Of a stretch of DNA of 64,000 bases, positions 1-11,134 are shown piece by piece. Position numbers and translations under genes: made by a program. Positions within the stretch are counted from its first letter, which is position 1, and each line of letters starts with the position of its first letter. Below the pieces are notes generated by a model. It had not been told where the DNA came from and ran no database searches. It worked only from the letters and a program-made list of their open reading frames with translations. Source of the DNA: Pelodera strongyloides (lineage: Eukaryota > Nematoda > Chromadorea > Rhabditida > Rhabditidae); contig JAANDG010000474.1 of NCBI GenBank assembly GCA_036852015.1, forward strand, positions 1 to 64,000, written 5' to 3'.

Positions 1-3000
1 AAACACCGAGGCAGCTCAGTTTTAGCCGAATCTATCTTGCCACAGGGTTTTGTCCAAGAAAACACCGAGGCAGCTCAGTTTTAGGCCGAAATCTATCTTG
101 CCACAGGGTTTTTGTCCGAGAAAACACCGAGGCAGCTCAGTTTTAGGCCGAAATCTTATCTTGCCACAGGTTTTTTTCGAGGAAACCCCGAGGCAGCTCA
201 GTTTTAGGCCGAAACTATCTTGCCACAGGGTTTTGTCCGAGAAAACACCGAGGCAGTCAGTTTTAGGCCGAAATCTATCTTGCCACAGGGTTTTGGTCCG
301 AGAAAACACCGAGGCAGCTCAGTTTTAGCCGAAATTTATCTTGCCACAGGTTTTGTCCAGGAAAACACCGAGGCAGCTCAGTTTTAGGCCGAAATCTATC
401 TTGCCACAGGGTTTTGTTCCGAGAAAACACCGAGGCAGCTCAGTTTTAGGCCGAAATTTATCTTGCCACAGGGTTTTGTCCGAAAACACCGAGGCAGCTC
501 AGTTTTAAGGCCGAAATTTATCTTGCCACAGGGTTTTTGTCGAGAAAACACCGAGGCAGCTCAGTTTTAGGCCGAAATTTATCTTGCCACAGGGTTTTGT
601 CCGAGAAAACACCGAGGCAGCTCAGTTTTAGGCCGAAATTATCTTGCCACAGGTTTTTTTGTCCGAGAAAACACCGAGGCAGCTCAGTTTAGGCCGAAAT
701 TTATCTTGCCACAGGGTTTTTGGTCCAAGAAACACCGAGGCAGAATCAGTTTTAGGCCGAAATTTATTGCCACAGGGTTTTTTCCGAGAAACACCGAGGC
801 AGCTCAGTTTTAGGCCGAAATTTATCTTGCCACAGGGTTTTGTCGAGAAACACCGAGGCATCTCAGTTTTTAGGCCGAAATTTATCTTGCCACAGGGTTT
901 TGTTCCAAGAAAACACCGAGGCAGCTCAGTTTTAGGCCGAAATCTATCTTGCCACAGGGTTTTGTCCGAGAAAACACCGAGGCAGCTCAGTTTTAGGCCG
1001 AAATTTATCTTGCCACAGGGTTTTGTCCGAAAAACACCGAGGCAGCTCAGTTTTAGGCCGAAATCTATCTTGCCACAGGTTTTGTCCGAGAAAACCCGAG
1101 GCAGCTCAGTTTTTAGGCCGAAATTTATCTTGCCACAGGGTTTTGTCCAAGAAAACACCGAGGCAGCTCAGTTTAGGCCGAAATCTATCTTGCCACAGGG
1201 TTTTGTCCGAGAAAACCCGAGGCAGCTCAGTTTTAGGCCGAAATTTATCTTGCCACAGGGTTTTGTCCAAGAAAACACCGAGGCAGCTCAGTTTTTTAGG
1301 CCGAAATTTATCTTGCCACAGGGTTTTGTCCACAGGGTTTTGGTTTAGAAAAACACCGAGGCAGCTCAGTTTTAGGCCGAAATTTATCTTGCCACAGGGG
1401 TTTTGGTTTTGTCCAAGAAAACACCGAGGGCAGCTCAGTTTTAGGCCGAAATCTATCTTGCCACAGGGTTTTTCTAGAAAACACCGAGGCAGCTCAGTTT
1501 TAGGCCGAAATTTATCTTGCCACAGGTTTTGGTCCAGAGAAAACACCGAGGCAGCTCAGTTTTAGGCCGAAATTTATCTTGCCACAGGGTTTTGTCCAGA
1601 AAACACCGAGGCAGCTCAGTTTTAGGCCGAAATTTATCTTGCCACAGGGGTTTTGTCCAAGAAACCACCGAGGCAGCTCAGTTTTAGGCCGAAATTTATC
1701 TTGCCACAGGGTTTTTGCCACATGGTTTTGTCGGAAAACACCGAGGCAGCTCAGTTTTAGGCCGAAATCTATCTTGCCACAGGGTTTTGTCTAAGAAAAC
1801 ACCGAGGCAGCTCAGTTTTAGGCCGAAAAACACCGAGGCATCTATTTTAGGCTTGCCACAGGGTTTTGTCCGAGAAAACACCGAGGCAGCTCAGTTTTAG
1901 GCCGAAATCTTATCTTGCCACAGGGTTTTGTCCGAGAAAACACCGAGGCAGCTCATTTTAGGAAAAATTTATCTTGCACACAGGGGTTTTTCCAAGAAAA
2001 CACCGAGGCAGCTCAGTTTTAGGCCGAAATTTATCTTGCCACAGGGTTTTTGCCACAGGGTTTTGGTCCAGAAAAACACCGAGGCAGCTCAGTTTTAGGC
2101 CGAAATTTATCTTGCCACAGGGTTTTGGTCCGAGAAACACCGAGGCAGCTCAGTTTTAGGCCGAAATCTATCTTGCCACAGGTTTTTTGTCCAGAAAACA
2201 CCGAGGCAGCTCAGTTTTAGTTAGGCCGAAATTTATCTTGCCACAGGGTTTTGTCCAGAAAACACCGAGGCAGCTCAGTTTTAGGCCGAAAAATTTATCT
2301 TGCCACAGGGTTTTGCCACAGGGGTTTGAGAAAACACCGAGGCAGAGCAGCTCAGTTTTAGGCCGAAATCTATCTTGCCACAGGGTTTTTGTCCACAGAA
2401 AACACCGAGGCAGCTCAGTTTTAGGCCGAAATTTCTTGCCACAGGGTTTTGTCCAGAAAACAAAACACCGAGGCAGCTCAGTTTTAGGCCGAAATTTATC
2501 TTGCCACAGGGTTTTCTCCAAGAAAACACCGAGGCAGCTCAGTTTTAGGCCGAAATTTATCTTGCCACAGGGTTTTGTCTAAGAAAACACCGAGGCAGCT
2601 CAGTTTTAGGCCGAAATTTATCTTGCCACAGGGTTTTGTCCAAGAAAACACCGAGGCAGCTCAGTTTTAGGCCGAAATTTACCTTGCCACAGGGTTTTGT
2701 TCGAGAAAACTCCGAGGCAGCTCAGTTTTAGGCCGAAATTTATCTTGCCACAGGGTTTTGCCACAGGGTTTTGTCCAAGAAAACACCGAGGCAGCTCAGT
2801 TTTAGGCCGAAATTTATCTTGCCACAGGTTTTTCCGAGAAAACACCGAGGCAGCTCAGTTTTAGGCCGAAATTTATCTTGCCACAGGGTTTTGGTCCAGA
2901 AAACACCGAGGCAGCTCAGTTTTAGGCCGAAATCTATCTTGCCACAGGGTTTTGTCCGAGAAAACACCGAGGCAGCTCAGTTTTTAGGCCGAAATCTATC

Positions 3001-5808
3001 TTGCCACAGGGTTTTGGTCCAGAAAACACCGAGGCAGCTCAGTTTTAGGCCGAAATTTATCTTGCCACACAGGGTTTTGTCCAGAAAACACCGAGGCAGA
3101 TCAGTTTAGGCCGAATATATCTTGCCACAGGTAGAAACACCGAGGCAGCTCAGTTTTTTTAGGCCGAAATCCTATCTTGCCACAGGGTTTTGTCCGAGAA
3201 AACACCGAGGCAGCTCATTTTTTAGGCCGAAATTCTTGCCACAGGGTTTTTGCCTAAAACACCGAGGCAGCTCAGTTTTAGGCCGAAATTTTGTCCGAGA
3301 AAACACCGAGGCAGCTCAGTTTTAGGCCGAAATTTATCTTGCCACAGGGTTTTGGAGAAACCAGGCAGCTCTTTTGGCAAATTTCTGCCACAGGGTTTTG
3401 TCTAGAAAACACCGAGGCAGCTCAGTTTTTTTAGGCCGAAATTTATCTTGCCACAGGGTTTTGTCTAGAAAAACACCGAGGCAGCTCAGTTTTTAGGCCG
3501 AAATTTATCTTGCCACAGGGTTTGTCCAAGAAAACACCGAGGCAGCTCAGTTTTAGGCCGAAATTTTATCTTGCCACAGGGTTTTGGTCCGAGAAAACAC
3601 CGAGGCAGCTCAGTTTTAGGCCGAAATCTATCTTGCCACAGGGTTTTTGTCCAAGAAAACACCGAGGCTCAGTTTTAGGCCGAAATTTATCTTGCCACAG
3701 GGTTTTGTCCAAGAAAACACCGAGGCAGCTCAACCGAAATTTTAGGGTTTTAGAAATCAATTTTATCTTGCCACAGGGTTTTTGTCCAGAAAACACCGAG
3801 GCAGCTCAGTTTTAGGAGGCCGAAATTATCTTGCCACAGGGTTTTGTCCGAGAAAACACCGAGGCAGCTCAGTTTTAGGCCGAAATATATCTTGCCACAG
3901 GGTTTTCCAAGGTTGCCACAGGGTTTTGTCCAAGAAAACACCGAGGCAGCTCAGTTTTAGGCCGAAATTTATCTTGCCACAGGGTTTTGTCCGAGAAAAC
4001 ACCGAGGCAGCTCAGTTTTAGGCCGAAATCTATCTTGCCACAGGGTTTTGTCCGAGAAAACACCGAGGCAGCTCAGTTTTAGGCCGAAATTTATCTTGCC
4101 ACAGGGTTTTCTCCAAGAAAACACCGAGGCAGCTCAGTTTTAGGCAGTTTTAGGCCGAAATTTATCTTGCCACAGGGTTTTGTCCGAGAAAACACCGAGG
4201 CAGCTCAGTTTTAGGCCGAAATTTATCTTGCCACAGGGTTTTGTCCAAGAAAACACCGAGGCAGCTCAGTTTTAGGCCGAAATTTATCTTGCCACAGGGT
4301 TTTGTCCGAGAAAACACCGAGGCAGCTCAGTTTTAGGCAGAAATCTACCTTGCCACAGGGTTTTGTCCGAGAAAACACCGAGGCAGCTCAGTTTTAGGCC
4401 GAAATATATCTTGCCACAGGGTTTTGTCCAAGAAAACACCGAGGCAGCTCAGTTTTAGGCCGAAATTTATCTTGCCACAGGGTTTTGTCTAGAAAACACC
4501 GAGGCAGCTCAGTTTTAGGCCGAAATTTATCTTGCCACAGGGTTTTGTCCAAGAAAACACCGAGGCAGCTCAGTTTTAGTAGGCCGAAATTTATCTTGCC
4601 ACAGGGTTTTGTCCGAGAAAACACCGAGGCAGCTCAGTTTTAGGCCGAAATTATCTTGCCACACAGGTTTTGTCCGAGAAAAACACCGAGGCAGCTCAGT
4701 TTTAGGCCGAAATTATCTTGCCACAGGGTTTTGTCCGAGAAAACACCGAGGCAGCTCAGTTTTAGGCCGAAATCTATTTTGCCACAGGGTTTTGTCCAAG
4801 AAAACACCGAGGCAGCTCAGTTTTAGGCCGAAATTTATCTTGCCACAGGGTTTTTTGGTCCAAGAAAAACACCGAGGCAGCTCAGTTTTAGGCCGAAATC
4901 TACTTGCCACAGGGTTTTGTTCCGAAAACACCGAGGCAGCTCAGTTTTAGGCCGAAATCTATCTTGCCACAGGGTTTTGTCCAAGAAAACACCGAGGCAG
5001 CTCAGTTTTAGGCCGAAATTTATCTTGCCACAGGTTTTTGTCGAGAAAACACCGAGGCAGCTCAGTTTTAGGCCGAAATATCTTGCCACAGGGTTTTGTC
5101 CGAGAAAACACCGAGGCAGCTCAGTTTTAGGCCGAAATCTATCTTGCCACAGGGTTTTTGTCCGAAGAAAACACCGAGGCAGCTCAGTTTTAGGCCGAAA
5201 TTTATCTTGCCACAGTTTTTTGCCACATTTCCCAAGAAAACACCGAGGCAGCTCAGTTTTAGGCCGAAATTTCTTGCCACAGGTTTTGCCACATGGTTTT
5301 GTCCGAGAAAACACCGAGGCAGCTCAGTTTTAGGCCGAAATTATCCTTGCCACAGGGTTTTGTCCGAGAAAACACCGAGGCAGCTCAGTTTTAGGCCGAA
5401 ATCTTATCTTGCCACAGGGTTTGCCACAGGGTTTTGTCCAAGAAAACCCGAGCAGCTCAGTTTTAGGCCGAAATTTATCTTGCCACAGGGTTTTGCCACA
5501 TGGTTTTCCAAGAAAACACCGAGGCAGCTCAGTTTTAGGCCGAAATTTACTTGCCACAGGGTTTTGTCCAGAAAACACCGAGGCAGCAGTTTTTAGGCCG
5601 AAATTTATCTTGCCACCGGGTTTTTGTCCGAGAAAACACCGAGGCAGCTCAGTTTTAGGCCGAAATTTATCTTGCCACAGGGTTTTGTCCGAGAAAACAC
5701 CGAGGCAGCTGAGTTTTAGGCCGAAATCTATCTTGCCACAGGGTTTTGTCCGAGAAAACACCGAGGCAGCTCAGTTTTAGGCCGAAATCTATCTTGCCAC
5801 AGGGTTTT
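1..5808. repeat. 61-bp satellite array, about 95 monomers, open at the left edge
   Basis: Head-to-tail units of about 61 bp fill this stretch. Landmarks in each unit, in order, are AACACCGAGGCAGCTCAG, TTTTAGGCCGAAAT, ATCTTGCCACAGGG and TTTTGTCC(G/A)AGA. Units differ by T/C before ATCTTGCC, by G/A after GTCC, by frequent 1-3 base indels in T, A and G runs, and by partial duplication of the GCCACAGGGTTTT block (near 1320, 1705, 2050, 2755 and 5415). The array stops abruptly at 5808, where CAGGGTTTT meets unique AT-rich DNA. Every reading frame here is a periodic artefact. Each unit holds one TTAGGC, the nematode telomere word, but never in tandem. Confidence 0.97.
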
Positions 5809-5876
5809 CCCTCTAATTATGCAAATTTGCTATTGAAAGTGCCCTTATGTAGAGCAAAGAGATATGGGCAACCATA

Positions 5877-5959
5877 GGCAGCATAGCAATAGGTAGAGCG
5901 CTCGACTGTGAAACGAGTGTTAGGTGTCTTCACGGTGGGTTCGAATCCCGCCAGAGGCA
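5877..5959 (+). pseudogene. tRNA-like sequence, possible anticodon GTG (His), acceptor stem degenerate
   Basis: An A-box-like TAGCAATAGGTAGAGCG (5884-5900), a CTGTGAA anticodon loop within CTCGA...ACGAG, and a strict B box GGTTCGAATCC (5938-5948) lie in tRNA order. The T arm GTGGG/CCCGC pairs with one G-U. The 5' acceptor strand (GGCAGCA) does not pair with the 3' strand (CAGAGGC), and the inner anticodon pair is A-A. It is therefore more likely a tRNA pseudogene or a tRNA-derived repeat than a working gene. It sits 70 bp after the satellite edge. Confidence 0.45.
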
Positions 5960-6065
5960 AATGTTTTTGTATGTTCCATTTCTGCGAGCAAATCTTTATG
6001 AATGGGGTTTGTTAAGTTCACAAGCGGCTTCAAACAAAAAAGTAAACTCTTCTCCTTTATATAAT

Positions 6066-6233
6066 AAGATGATCTGTACAAAATGTGTGCTGCAACATTT
6101 TCCAGCAGGATATGTTGTGGCGGTCTTCATTAAAAGTACTCTATGCATGACGACATTTCTACCAGCACGCGACATATATGCGTTGCTGACATGAAAATAA
6201 CGTGCACATAACAGCCTTTTAAAAATAAAATAT
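6066..6233 (+). repeat. Diverged family A monomer, left flank of the gypsy-like insertion
   Basis: This stretch aligns along its length with the 167-bp monomer of 51.7-54.3 kb: GATCTGTACAAAATGTG, then GCAACATTTTCCAGCAG, TTGTGGCG, then ATAACGTGCACATA and the AAAATAAAATAT end. The next monomer resumes at 16561, directly after the 3' LTR. The LTR element therefore split a tandem pair of monomers. The sequence between 5960 and 6065 shows nothing else I recognise. Confidence 0.8.
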
Positions 6234-7714
6234 AGTGAGATGGGAGGTCATCGGTATGGCTACGCTGAAGACTACGAATAAAACACCGAATTACAAACTA
6301 TTACTCTTTCCGTAGCCTAGACATAAGTATTTGCTCTCTCTCACAAACACACACTCTCTCACATAACCTTTCTTAATGTCGGGTATGAACATCTGTTGTT
6401 ACTATGATCTCGAGTATTACGGAATCGTGTAATTTATGATCATCTGATTGAACACTATAATCCTCTACATATCCTAGGGACACATAGCCTTTTATTAGAA
6501 TATTTGGAGTCTCCGCAAGCTTAGTAAAATACAATTATAGGATTGCTCTATGATCGTTTAGGTAAGTATATAAATGTGGTGTAAGGAGTGAGCAGGGTCT
6601 CGGCGGTAGGATTATGTTGCGCACCATGTGCGCCTCTTTTATCTAGTATTGATTCGTATCTATGATTCTTTAATTTGATGATTGTGTTTTGCCAATATAT
6701 CTTCTCTATTATTTCTGCTGCCTCGACCCTACATTCCCAATTTTGAAATAGTTGTATTTTATTTATTGTTGTATAGTTTTAGTCAGCTACAGTATATGTT
6801 AGCTCAGTTTATAAGTGCATGCCAGTTGTTTTGTGCCTAACTTTATTTAAATTTTGTATTTATTATTTGTAATGATTCTCTTTGTATAAAAATAATTTTT
6901 ACACTTGCGTCTGTAAATATGCGTGGTACTCACACATTATCATTAACACATGTCATGTTATTAATTTATATTCCTCCTTGTCGAGCGGTCCTCTTGAATT
7001 CGTCTTGTGAATGGTCTTCGTTGTTGTCGGGTTTCCGTGATTCGTGATTACGATGTATTGTACTAATTACAGTAGTTTCATTTGTTACAGAGTCAAGTTA
7101 GCGAGTACTGAGGACAGGGATCTTTATCCTAGATCGAGTAGTCAACCTGAACTGGAAACTACTCAGGTAGAGAATTAAAGGGATGGGTTCACTACAAAAT
7201 CACCTTGTTTTTATGCTTTACTTTGATTGTACAGAGGAAAACTTAAACAAAGAGCATAAAAATTATTCCTTGAATTATTCCCTAGGGAAGATATTAGGTA
7301 AAAAAAGGTGAGTATTGATCTTTTTCCGATAAAGTTGTACTGCAAGATAAACTAAGGAAGCTAAGAGATATGGCTGAAACACACTGTTTTGAGCAAAATA
7401 AACTGTAGTCTTCATCGTTTATTTCACATAAAACAATGAAAAAACAGTGTGTTTCAGCCATATATCTTAGCTTCCTTAGTTTATCTTGCAGTACAACTTT
7501 ATCGGAAAAAAATCAATACTCACCTTTTTTACCTAATATCTGCCCTAGGGAATAATTCAAGGAATATTTTTTATGCTCTTTGTTTAAGTTTTCCTTTGTA
7601 CAATCAAAGCAAAGCATAAAAACAAGGTGATTTTGTAGTGAACCCATCCCTTTAATATCTATTTAGAGCTAATGGAGATACAGTTGCCTTCCCCGGCCAG
7701 GGAGGCGGCTTACT
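6234..7714 (+). repeat. 5' LTR of the gypsy-like element, interrupted by a TTAA fold-back element
   Basis: Starts AGTGAGATGGGAGG and ends GGAGGCGGCTTACT, matching 15569-16560. Subtracting the 473-bp insertion and its extra TTAA leaves about 1004 bp. The start of the LTR (GAGATGGGAGGTCATCGG through GACTACGAATAAAAC) is the same sequence that encodes the tail of the last polyprotein frame at the 3' LTR. AATAAA at 6277-6282 is a possible polyadenylation word. Confidence 0.93.
7179..7651. mobile_element. TTAA fold-back element (MITE) inserted in the 5' LTR
   Basis: Flanked by TTAA on both sides (7175-7178 and 7652-7655). Ends are AGGGATGGGTTCACTACAAA and its reverse complement. The two arms, about 220 bp each, are near-perfect inverted repeats around a short centre near 7410-7440, so the whole element can form one long hairpin. 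The 3' LTR has the uninterrupted site GAGAATTAATATC at the matching position, which proves the insertion came after the retrotransposon. It has no coding capacity. The TTAA target suggests mobilisation by a piggyBac-type transposase (inference). Confidence 0.95.
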
Positions 7715-7731
7715 GGGGGCCGAACCCAGTC
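7714..7731 (+). promoter_or_regulatory. Candidate primer binding site
   Basis: TGGGGGCCGAACCCAGTC starts at the last base of the 5' LTR. The leading TGG could pair with a tRNA CCA end, and the rest resembles the complement of a tRNA acceptor and T stem. The tRNA identity cannot be settled from this window. Confidence 0.5.
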
Positions 7732-7793
7732 TCGCTTTGACGCCATCTTAATTTTTGCCATATCTTTTGATTAGTAACACAAGTTCTACGCAC

Positions 7794-7975
7794 GGTGAGG
7801 GATGATGTCCCAATATTCCTGCCACTTGTGGTTTACTCAAAATTCTAAATTCGTTCGTTATGGGACCATTCTACTACTGAAGGTGAGGAGCGATGCTCCA
7901 ATAGTCCTCTCAGCCATGTGCTGTTGTTCTTCCGGTGGAGATTTGCCCCTGCAAACTGGTGACGGGACTATGTCC
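7794..7975 (+). other. Retrotransposon leader with three related small stem-loops
   Basis: Three spaced copies of a GGTGAgGGGAnnATGTCCCAATA-like block occur in the untranslated leader: GGGATGATGTCCC (about 7799-7811), AGCGATGCT (about 7890-7898) and GGGACTATGTCCC (about 7965-7977). Each is a short palindrome with two complementary flanks. Such repeats before gag are plausible dimerisation or packaging signals by analogy with retroviral leaders, but that is inference. The remainder of 7732-8423 shows no supported gene. Confidence 0.4.
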
Positions 7976-8423
7976 CATAAACCCAGTGGCATCTCTCCAC
8001 ACCCGAGTCTTCAGACCAGGATTTGCTTCATGCAAACGGGATGTCTGTTGACTCTGTCTGCCATCTAGGTCTGACCTAGACCAGGCGGTTCACCTCTCTG
8101 GGGTGGCCCTCCTGGTCGAAATCAGCCTAGATTGGGCACGTGAGACACTGTACGGCCTTGGCTTACGGCGCCGCACGTTGTCCAGGCAGAGAAGAACAAC
8201 AACACACAAAACTTACATAACTGTTATACTAGATAGCAAAGGTCGGCCCGTGTCACAGCTACCAGCTGGTGGACACTCCGACTACTCTATCTATGCTATT
8301 TTCGACGGAGGTTCTACGCAGGGCTAATAGTCAGTGGGCGTTACGGAAGTCGCACTTAGTACGTGATGACAAAAATGCATCTTTTGGTCTTTTACTTATG
8401 AATTTCTGATTGCAGGCAAACAG

Positions 8424-9625
8424 ATGGAGAAAGAGAAACCTATCACCGACGACACTCTGGTTTACAGCGCAGACGAGATGGAAGATGCACTCGAGAATAC
8501 TAATGTGGACAAGGACAAGGCGCCTGAAGACGTGGAGAACGCTAAGGTACTGCTGGGCGAGTCTCTAAAAGATTTATTGGGCCTTAGCGAAGGCGTTGCT
8601 GCAATCTGTTTGAAATCTGACCCACGAATGAAAGAACGGACTGTGAATATTATCACGAGTCGTGTGGACGGTTTGATCCGTAACTTTCGAGAAACGTGGT
8701 TGAAGGCGCAGGCTGCGAAAGACGGCCTGGATGATTTGCCATGGCGGCAAGCTGCTTCCATGATGGCAAAACTGAATAGAATCGGAATAAAGGACCTTAA
8801 TGGTTTAGAGACACACCTACTTGAGTGGACTGAGATGTCAGAAATTTTGCACGAGCTGAGCCAATTGGCAGGAGAAACCAATTAAGGGCCTGGTTAAGAC
8901 GATTAATGATTGGAAACAAAGTCACGACGCGTTGATCCAACTGTGTGATATCTATGAATGCAGCCCTAATAACATAATTTTTGTATTGCAGGATAAAATG
9001 TTGAACCAAGAATACAATCCGGATACAGAGATGAGACCTGAAGGAGCTGGAGCGACCATCGGCCCTGAGAACCACTTCGGTGACAGAGGTAATACAAGAA
9101 CTTATAACCCTTACAACGACAATAGGTTCCCTGATCAATTGAATGCAACAATGATCACTTCGCAATTTCAGTCACCCCCCCCTTCACACCCCGAGGCCAA
9201 CCACGTCGACGAACGGAAGGCAGCCCAGGGAAACAGCTCAACTAAACGGTGAGGAATTGGTTGAAAATTGCAGGAATAGCCCGAACGGTAGTGGTAGCGG
9301 GGACGTTCGTAATCAGTCTAGGTCACCTAACCTACCTATCGTAGCCACCGATGCTTGGAATGTGGTCCTAGCTGCTCTACCTCCGATACAGAAATTCTCG
9401 TGTAAAGATAACGAATCATTTGACGGATTTCTGTCGTCTATAAAGCTAAGGTTTCTCCCGGGTACGCCTGAACAGCTAAAGCTAGCATTATTTTCATCTT
9501 ACCTGAAAGACGAGGGCAAAACATTCTTTGATTCTATTAGTCAGGAAATCAAAGACTTGGGTCTTGATGCTGTGGCTACTGTGTTCAGGAAACATCTTAA
9601 GGGTGCACTGAGTCTCAAAAGGTAA
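8424..9625 (+). pseudogene. gag, N-terminal and capsid-like part, disrupted
   Basis: The chosen start is ATG 8424 (MEKEKPITDD), the first ATG after the leader, giving 153 codons to TAA 8883. The reading continues in the next frame from about 8887, then shifts again at a run of eight C (about 9176-9183), and runs to an in-frame TAA at 9623-9625. Residues such as KFSCKDNESFDGFLSSIKLR and SYLKDEGKTFFDSI have the look of a retrotransposon capsid helix region. The reading resumes directly after the TAA into the next frame entry. The breaks may be decay or homopolymer errors. Confidence 0.8.
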
Positions 9626-11134
9626 CTAAATCAACGCGAGCTTCTGACTTATAGCAAAAAGCCGGGTCAGACAATTTCTAATGTATGTAAAGATATCGAA
9701 AATCTGGGTCGTCGCGCTTTTCCGGATGAGGCAGAATCGGAGGTCCGCCTGAACCAGCAATGCAACGCTCTGCTAAACTGCTTGAAAGATCGTCGTGAAT
9801 TTTCATCTTATGTGGACGCCTCGGTTTCTGAAGACGGTCGTATGGTGGCTAGTTACAGTAAGGTTAAGGAGATGGCACTGCGGCATGAGATCTACGATAG
9901 TATGAATAAAGGGTCCTCAGCAGTTAGAAATAATACCAGCACTGCACCGTCGTCGTCGAACAACTTTCGTCCTCAGTTTCCGAAAAAGAAGTTTCCGCAT
10001 TCTTCTGGTCCTAATAGGTTTCACTCCAACTCCAACTCCAACTCGAACACCAGAAACAACAGCAACCAGCAGCGTTCCAACGACGTGCGTGTCAGCGGCA
10101 ACAACCATCGGAAACCGAGTTCGAACTACGTGCAGAATATGAAATGTCTGAGATGTCAGCAGCCTGGGCACTTTGTGAGAGATTGTTCTTCTTCGAGAAG
10201 TCGAAATGAGGAATTGTGTGATACACAGTCCAATAATGTCCGTAGGTCGTGGTTACCAGAATCAGCCTTGTTGAAGGAAGATTCGAATACTAACAAAGGT
10301 GCAAATCGTGGAAACAACATCTGCGAAATGAAGGCCTGGTTCGGAAGTTTGAATAGCACATGTCCACGTCCCGGTAGCCTTCTCGGGGGTCGTGTTGCGC
10401 TTGTTGAGGAGTACCATGATCATGCGAGCAAGGAATTTGCTTCCATGCGTGGGAAGGTCCAACAAGTATTGACGTTAAGTAGGCAATTGTTCGAGCCGTT
10501 CCCGAACAGCCGGCGGTCAAACAAATTGAGTGGTCACATGTCTGAGCCTTTCCCAGACGACCAACTCGGGAGATTCAGTATGTCCCAGAGTGAGCACAGT
10601 GAATACAATAAAATTCACGTGCGAAATGGTGAAGATGTTGGTTGTCGAGTACAACATCGAAGGACCGAATTCCCAAGGGAGGAACGTATGCCTCACACTG
10701 TGGGGAATGGATTAGCGTTTAACTCGATGGAAGAAATGAGACCCATTGTGCTGCAAGAAGAAGAGGATGCTTTCAAAGCAGAGCAACTTGTGCTGAAGGG
10801 AACAGTTGCGTATCTTTCGACCGACATAGTGATTGACACAGGTGCGGCCATCTCCGTCGTGTCAACTGGTTTTCTAAGGCAAGCACACAATGACTCGCAG
10901 GTTTCAAAGAAAATGCTCAACGAGGATGTCAGGTATTCAGAGGGGACGCCTGAAGAATACGGAATTGTTGACGCCTCGCGAAACCTTTTACAACTAACAG
11001 CCAGGTGCTTTCTTCCTGTAGAACTGGAAGGAGGAGAACAAGCGAGAATCGGGTTTCATGTCATTCGACGTGACGAACCCACGGTTCTCATTGGAATGAA
11101 TGCAATCAAAAAGATCGGGTTGCAGTTTTTTTGA
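9626..11134 (+). CDS. Gag C-terminal part with zinc knuckle, plus aspartic protease
   Basis: Open from just after the TAA at 9623 to TGA 11132-11134; first conventional ATG-like start near 9782. Low-complexity Ser/Asn linker, then a CCHC knuckle CLRCQQPGHFVRDC (from 10145; C-X2-C-X4-H-X4-C), which binds RNA in nucleocapsid proteins. The protease motif IVIDTGAAISVV has its catalytic Asp in DTGA at about 10835, and VLIGMNAI near the end is the usual second protease signature. The frame ends in a run of seven T (11126-11132) and the polymerase frame starts one base back, consistent with a -1 shift or a 1-base indel. Confidence 0.88.
   Translation, partial: LNQRELLTYSKKPGQTISNVCKDIENLGRRAFPDEAESEVRLNQQCNALLNCLKDRREFSSYVDASVSEDGRMVASYSKVKEMALRHEIYDSMNKGSSAVRNNTSTAPSSSNNFRPQFPKKKFPHSSGPNRFHSNSNSNSNTRNNSNQQRSNDVRVSGNNHRKPSSNYVQNMKCLRCQQPGHFVRDCSSSRSRNEELCDTQSNNVRRSWLPESALLKEDSNTNKGANRGNNICEMKAWFGSLNSTCPRPGSLLGGRVALVEEYHDHASKEFASMRGKVQQVLTLSRQLFEPFPNSRRSNKLSGHMSEPFPDDQLGRFSMSQSEHSEYNKIHVRNGEDVGCRVQHRRTEFPREERMPHTVGNGLAFNSMEEMRPIVLQEEEDAFKAEQLVLKGTVAYLSTDIVIDTGAAISVVSTGFLRQAHNDSQVSKKMLNEDVRYSEGTPEEYGIVDASRNLLQLTARCFLPVELEGGEQARIGFHVIRRDEPTVLIGMNAIKKIGLQFF
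11126..11134 (+). promoter_or_regulatory. Candidate -1 frameshift site at the protease/RT junction
   Basis: A T7 run directly followed by GA makes the protease frame read TTT TTT TGA, while the polymerase frame (-1) reads on through TTG AAT TGC. A slippery U run at a stop codon between pro and pol is a common arrangement, but the first base before the run is G, so it is not a perfect X-XXY-YYZ heptamer. A simple deletion or sequencing error is the alternative. Confidence 0.4.

Noticed and set aside
1..5800. Many overlapping reading frames with repeated Lys/Pro/Arg motifs
   Set aside because: They follow the 61-bp period on both strands and shift with every indel; not genes.
1..5808. CRISPR-like array
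   Set aside because: The whole 61-bp unit repeats, there are no unique spacers, and the setting is eukaryotic.
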